Shown: in pieces, positions 60,580 through 64,000 of the stretch
How positions within the stretch are numbered: the stretch's first letter is position 1
Layout of the letters: every line of letters starts with the position of its first letter
Source: Rhodopirellula baltica SH 1
Lineage (GTDB): Bacteria > Planctomycetota > Planctomycetia > Pirellulales > Pirellulaceae
Direction: 5' to 3'
Assembly (NCBI RefSeq): GCF_000196115.1
Contig: NC_005027.1
Coordinates: 5,638,001 to 5,702,000 of the forward strand
DNA: 64,000 nt
The notes under the pieces: generated by a model
Told to the model about the DNA's origin: nothing
What the model saw: only the letters and a program-made list of their open reading frames with translations
The model's database searches: none
Translations under genes and position numbers: made by a program

Positions 60580-62433
60580 ATGATGATCTCAATGCCAAAG
60601 CTGGCTTCTTTCTCAATCGCGTGTTGGTTGCTTCTTTCCACATCGAACTGCAGTTGGGCTGCAGAAGAGACGACGATCGTGTCTCCCTCGGGAGATCAGT
60701 CGATCCGGTTTTCGCTTCATGATGGGGTGCCGCACTACAGTGTCTCCTTTCGGGACGTCACCATTCTTGACAATTCCAAGCTTTCGCTGGTTCTCGATGG
60801 GAGCGGACTCGAGGAACAGTTCGTTGTCGAGAGCAAGCAGACCGAATCTGTAAACGGAAGTTGGGTTCCTGTGGTCGGTTCCAGAGCTTCCTACCCTGAT
60901 TCTTACAATGCGTGTGTCATTCAACTTCGTGGGGCAACTCAGAAGGCACAACGGCTTGAACTGGCATTCCGGGCATACGACGAAGGGGTCGCGTTCCGCT
61001 ACACGATTCCTCCGCAAGAAGGGATCGATGAGTTAAAGCTGAAATCGGAAGCGACTCACTTTCAGTTCACGGACGATCACTTTGTTTACTGGGACGATTA
61101 TCCGCAAGCACGGTATTCCAAGCTGCGACTTTCTGAGATGCCGGAACGCTCGATTCGCCCGCTGCTCGTCGAAGCAGGATCGCATTTTGTGGCAATCGCC
61201 GAAGCAGGAAGCCTCGGGCATTACGCCCCCATGATGTTGAATCGATCCGGTAAGAATCAACTGGTCACGCGGTTTCGAAGTGGGACCGTGTCGGCAAGCA
61301 AGTCACTGACGACTCCTTGGCGAGTGATCATGGTGGCGGAACAACCTGGGACGTTGGTTGAAAATCATTACCTGCTTCAGAATCTTTCGCCGCCGTCCAA
61401 GTTGAGTGACACATCATGGATCAAACCGGGAAAGGTCTGGCGAAGTAGTCTGACGACGGAGGGTGCAAAAGCGATTGTCGACTACGCTGCCGCGAACAAT
61501 TACCAATACGTGCACTATGACGCTGGTTGGTATGGCCCTGAACGCGACGCGAATTCGGACCCACTGACGGTCATCGATCCGATCGACATGCAGGAAACGA
61601 TTCGCTATGCGGACCAACACGGTATCGGGTTGATCTGCTACATCAACAAAATTGCCATGTCAGGGTACGACCTCGACAAAACATTTCGGACGTTTCAAAA
61701 ATGGGGCATTCGCGGGGTCAAGATGGGGTTTGTTGACTGGAAGAGCCAGTCTGACATGGAGTTCTTGTACGCTGCGATCGAGAAAGCTGCGGAATACGAA
61801 TTGATCGTTGATATCCATGACAACTTTCGGTTGACCGGGATCGAACGCACGTACCCTCATCTTCTGACGGTCGAAGGAATTCTTGGGAATGAGGAGCGTC
61901 CGGACAACGGGAATCCGCCGAAGAATGTTCTGACCACATCGTTTGCTCGCATGATCGCAGGGGCTGGCGACTACACACCGTGCTATCTGAATGGTCGAGT
62001 TGTCAGTCGTTCATTCCAGCTTGCTTTGGGAGTCGTGTTCTACAGTCCGCTGCAATATCTGCATTGGTACGACCAAGCTCATCAGTATCCTGAGAACCGC
62101 TATCCTGAACTTGAATTTTGGAAGGAGATGCCGACGACTTGGGATGACTCGAAGGTCGTTCATGGATCCATCGGGAGCTACATGACGGTCGCCAGGCGGA
62201 AAGGTGATCGGTGGTTCGTTGGAACGATTGTCAACGAAGCCCGAAGCCTGGACATCGCGCTCAATTTCTTGGGCCCAGGAGAGTTCGACGCCAAGATCTA
62301 CGCGGAAGATCCAGACGACAAAAAGCAGGTGGTCATCCAGTCATGCCAGGTCACCTCAGACAGCAAATTGACCGCGACCATGAGCTCTGGAAGCGGATGC
62401 GCGATCATGATTTCGCCGATGCTGAACGAGTAA
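60580..62433 (+). CDS. Glycoside hydrolase family 97 protein
   Basis: 617 residues from the ATG at 60580 (ATGs at 60583 and 60592 are near-equal; the frame is open from 60496). A signal peptide follows (LASFSIACWLLLSTSNCSWA). The N-terminal beta-sandwich has SPSGDQSIRFSLHDG and DEGVAFRYTIP; the barrel has WRSSLTTEGAKAIVDYAAANNYQYVHYDAGWYG, KWGIRGVKMGFVDWKSQ, LIVDIHDNFRLTGIERTYPHLLTVEGILGNE and DYTPCYLNGRVVS. These fit GH97, which has both inverting alpha-glucosidases (SusB type, Glu base) and retaining alpha-galactosidases (Asp nucleophile). Which applies is not settled: Asp in GFVDW favours the retaining group. Exported enzyme. Confidence 0.88.
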   Translation: MMISMPKLASFSIACWLLLSTSNCSWAAEETTIVSPSGDQSIRFSLHDGVPHYSVSFRDVTILDNSKLSLVLDGSGLEEQFVVESKQTESVNGSWVPVVGSRASYPDSYNACVIQLRGATQKAQRLELAFRAYDEGVAFRYTIPPQEGIDELKLKSEATHFQFTDDHFVYWDDYPQARYSKLRLSEMPERSIRPLLVEAGSHFVAIAEAGSLGHYAPMMLNRSGKNQLVTRFRSGTVSASKSLTTPWRVIMVAEQPGTLVENHYLLQNLSPPSKLSDTSWIKPGKVWRSSLTTEGAKAIVDYAAANNYQYVHYDAGWYGPERDANSDPLTVIDPIDMQETIRYADQHGIGLICYINKIAMSGYDLDKTFRTFQKWGIRGVKMGFVDWKSQSDMEFLYAAIEKAAEYELIVDIHDNFRLTGIERTYPHLLTVEGILGNEERPDNGNPPKNVLTTSFARMIAGAGDYTPCYLNGRVVSRSFQLALGVVFYSPLQYLHWYDQAHQYPENRYPELEFWKEMPTTWDDSKVVHGSIGSYMTVARRKGDRWFVGTIVNEARSLDIALNFLGPGEFDAKIYAEDPDDKKQVVIQSCQVTSDSKLTATMSSGSGCAIMISPMLNE

Positions 62434-62448
62434 TGTCCCGTTTGTTGC

Positions 62449-62982
62449 TCATTCGGTCGTCTGGCCAGAAGCGATCAAGCTTTGTTGGATCGCGGTGAGA
62501 AGGCCGGCGGTGGCTTCGGTTTGGCGGGCCTGGCGGGTGGAACTGCGAAGGACGACTCGTTGAGTTTCAAGTTCGCGGCCGCGTTGTTGCACGGCGACAA
62601 AAATCACTCCGTCCAAAGCTGGTGGCGCGTCGGGGCCAAAGTGTCCAGTGATGGCAGCGGCGATCGTGGCGTCGGGGGTGTTTTGCAAGATCGCTGCGGC
62701 CATCTGATTGGTTATCTCCTCACTCTCTGCAGTGAACTGCGCCAGATCGATTGTGGTGATTCCCAGCCAAGCTTGCTTGGTGGTTTCGCGATACGTCACG
62801 GCACTGCCGCAAAAAACGTTGGACGCACCAGGGACGCTTCCGATCGCCGCGGCGGCTGCGCCACAGGTGCAGCTTTCGGCCAAGATCAATCGGTGCTGCG
62901 ATTGTTTCAACTGCGAAACCAAATCGGTTGCGACCACTCGCGGGTCAGTCGTCTCGTTCGCCGAGGCACCCGTGGTGGTCAT
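62449..62982 (-). CDS. CinA C-terminal domain amidase (PncC-like)
   Basis: 177 residues, the length of a stand-alone CinA C-domain. ILAESCTCGAAAAAIGSVPGASNVFCGSAVTYRETTKQAWLGI carries the AESCTxG active-site segment with the catalytic Ser, and AAAITGHFGPD the second conserved loop (usually TGxAGPxG; here HFGPD replaces the usual AGPGG). Known role of the family: deamidation of nicotinamide mononucleotide in NAD recycling. The start overlaps the cmk stop by 4 bases, so translation is coupled. It converges with the GH97 gene, 15 bases away. Confidence 0.88.
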   Translation of the reverse strand: MTTTGASANETTDPRVVATDLVSQLKQSQHRLILAESCTCGAAAAAIGSVPGASNVFCGSAVTYRETTKQAWLGITTIDLAQFTAESEEITNQMAAAILQNTPDATIAAAITGHFGPDAPPALDGVIFVAVQQRGRELETQRVVLRSSTRQARQTEATAGLLTAIQQSLIASGQTTE

Positions 62983-63668
62983 CTCGTCACGTCACTCGAT
63001 GCAGAGTTTGCCGCCGACGCTTGCACACATTCGCGAACCAAACGCAAAACCTCTTCGCGAACTTCGTCAGGTGACATGCCATCGGTTTGAACCACAATTG
63101 CGTCGCTGGCGGCTCGCAATCGTCCAACCGGACGCATCCGGTCTTCCAGATCGCGTTGATTTTGCGCTGCCAAGATTTCTTCCACCGACATTACCCGGCC
63201 ATTTTCGGCGAGTTGTCGCTGTCGACGTCTGGCGCGCTCTTCTGGCGATGCGGTCAAGAAGATTTTGCAGTGCGCATCGGGGAAGACCTCGGTGCCCTGA
63301 TCGCGGCCTTCCGTCACGATGTCACGACCCGTCGCGATGCGCCGTTGTTGGGCGGTGATTCGTTCGCGAATTCTGGGAGGGTCGGCCAGGTATCGGATGT
63401 GGCTGGTAACCTGCGGCGTTCGGATTTCTTCTGAGATGTCCTGGTTGTCGAGATAGATGCGATCGTCTTGCCAAATCAATTGAGCCGCGTCCGCGAATTC
63501 GACCAGCGACTCTACGTCATCCCATGCAATTCCCTGCTGCATCACACCCCATGTCACGGCGCGGTACATCGCACCCGTGTCCAGGAACTCAAATCCGAGT
63601 TCACTGGCGACGCGCCGTGCGATGCTGCTCTTGCCTGCTCCGGCTGGGCCATCGATGGTGATGATCAT
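62979..63668 (-). CDS. cmk: Cytidylate kinase
   Basis: 229 residues. IITIDGPAGAGKSSIARRVASELGFEFLDTGAMYRAVTWG has the P-loop and the CMP-contacting DTGAMYRA motif. ISEEIRTPQVTSHIRYLADPPRIRE, GRDIVTEGRDQGTEVFPDAHCKIFLTASPEERARRRQ and ENGRVMSVEEILAAQNQRDLEDRMRPVGRLRAASDAIVVQTDGMS follow the family throughout; GRDQGT stands in place of the usual GRDIGT. It makes CDP from CMP for nucleotide and lipid synthesis. Its start overlaps the upstream ORF by 4 bases and its stop overlaps the CinA-C gene by 4. Confidence 0.95.
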   Translation of the reverse strand: MIITIDGPAGAGKSSIARRVASELGFEFLDTGAMYRAVTWGVMQQGIAWDDVESLVEFADAAQLIWQDDRIYLDNQDISEEIRTPQVTSHIRYLADPPRIRERITAQQRRIATGRDIVTEGRDQGTEVFPDAHCKIFLTASPEERARRRQRQLAENGRVMSVEEILAAQNQRDLEDRMRPVGRLRAASDAIVVQTDGMSPDEVREEVLRLVRECVQASAANSASSDVTR

Positions 63669-64000
63669 GAGGGGGAACGCTTTGTGATTTGGCGAAGAGA
63701 GTTCAATGCGTCTTCGATGTCAGGGCTCGAAGAGACCGCCGAATTCGATTTGATGGATGCGTCAGACGTTTCGGCATTCGGAGGTGCTTTTGAAGATCCG
63801 CCGCCGGAGTCCTGGCGAGTTGCGTGAGGCATCGCCGACGCTTGGCCATACCGTAATGAGTAAAACGCATCGGTTAAACGACGCATTGGTCCGAGAGCTT
63901 GTGTCCACTCTGGATGGTGATCCGATGTTGCCTGGGTTCGCCCCTCCGAATCGCGAGCGGACGTTGAGCCAGGAGAAGCACTCGCAATCGCGAGTTGCCG
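63665..64000 (-). CDS. C-terminal fragment of an unrecognised protein (possible DUF4129/transglutaminase-type tail)
   Basis: The frame is open to the window edge, so only the last ~111 residues are present. PEWTQALGPMRRLTDAFYSLRYGQ resembles the end of DUF4129-type tails of planctomycete transglutaminase-like proteins, where a Trp, an Arg/Leu helix and a final (Y/F)xxxRYG recur; this is from memory and tentative. The remaining ~70 residues are Ser, Ala and Pro rich and probably disordered. Its stop overlaps the cmk start by 4 bases (ATGA), so it heads the cmk/CinA-C set. Confidence 0.55.
   Translation of the reverse strand, partial: RQLAIASASPGSTSARDSEGRTQATSDHHPEWTQALGPMRRLTDAFYSLRYGQASAMPHATRQDSGGGSSKAPPNAETSDASIKSNSAVSSSPDIEDALNSLRQITKRSPS

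Overview
This window almost certainly comes from a planctomycete of the Rhodopirellula/Pirellulaceae type. The signs are a giant secreted protein with the planctomycete N-terminal motif ending LEQRRLLA, ELWxxDGT repeats and a dockerin-like tail; a TIGR03032 protein; an SHD1-type secreted protein; M50 peptidase/HlyD fusions; a PUFA-synthase-like polyketide synthase; Tat-exported Gfo/Idh/MocA oxidoreductases; and frequent GTG and TTG starts. No tRNA, rRNA, CRISPR array, insertion sequence or phage gene was seen.

Layout. 1-8.9 kb (+): the end of a GH10 xylanase with a LamG domain, a TIGR03032 protein, and a ~2070-residue ELW/PKD/LamG/dockerin surface protein carrying a recent internal LamG duplication. 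9.0-17.7 kb (-): a surface polysaccharide operon read from a WbaP-type initiating phosphotransferase through two GT4 glycosyltransferases, a Wzy-like polymerase, two sulfotransferases and a Wzx flippase. It looks like a Wzx/Wzy pathway for a sulfated polymer, and parts of it are visibly AT-richer than the surroundings. 18.1-32.4 kb: a radical SAM/B12 protein (-) divergent from a lipid/polyketide operon (+) made of a 2930-residue synthase (thioester reductase-KS-chain-length-factor-like KS-AT-ACP-ACP-KR-DH), a Rieske oxygenase, a FabL-type enoyl reductase and an anchored protein of unknown function. This is the best candidate for an undescribed pathway.

32.5-41.5 kb: housekeeping genes. These are a glycine-rich RRM protein with its own terminator, HemG/HemY-type oxidase, an SHD1 protein, ferredoxin-NADP reductase, GlgC, and a minus-strand set rplM-rpsI-infA-(32-residue basic ORF)-fabZ.

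41.5-47.8 kb (+): a three-gene set of GAF-HlyD, HlyD and PqqD-like-M50-HlyD, followed by a DUF3467 protein. Upstream is a strong sigma-70-like promoter embedded in a 38-base palindrome. This is a second candidate for a poorly described envelope system. 48-50.9 kb: RecQ. 51-54.6 kb (-): a REC-ATPase protein followed by a hybrid histidine kinase. 54.7-64 kb: LarA-like protein, a secreted hypothetical, pgk, a Tat-exported oxidoreductase, a GH97 glycosidase, and a minus-strand overlapping set of a truncated ORF, cmk and a CinA-C amidase.

All calls come from reading motifs in the translated sequence; no database search was run.
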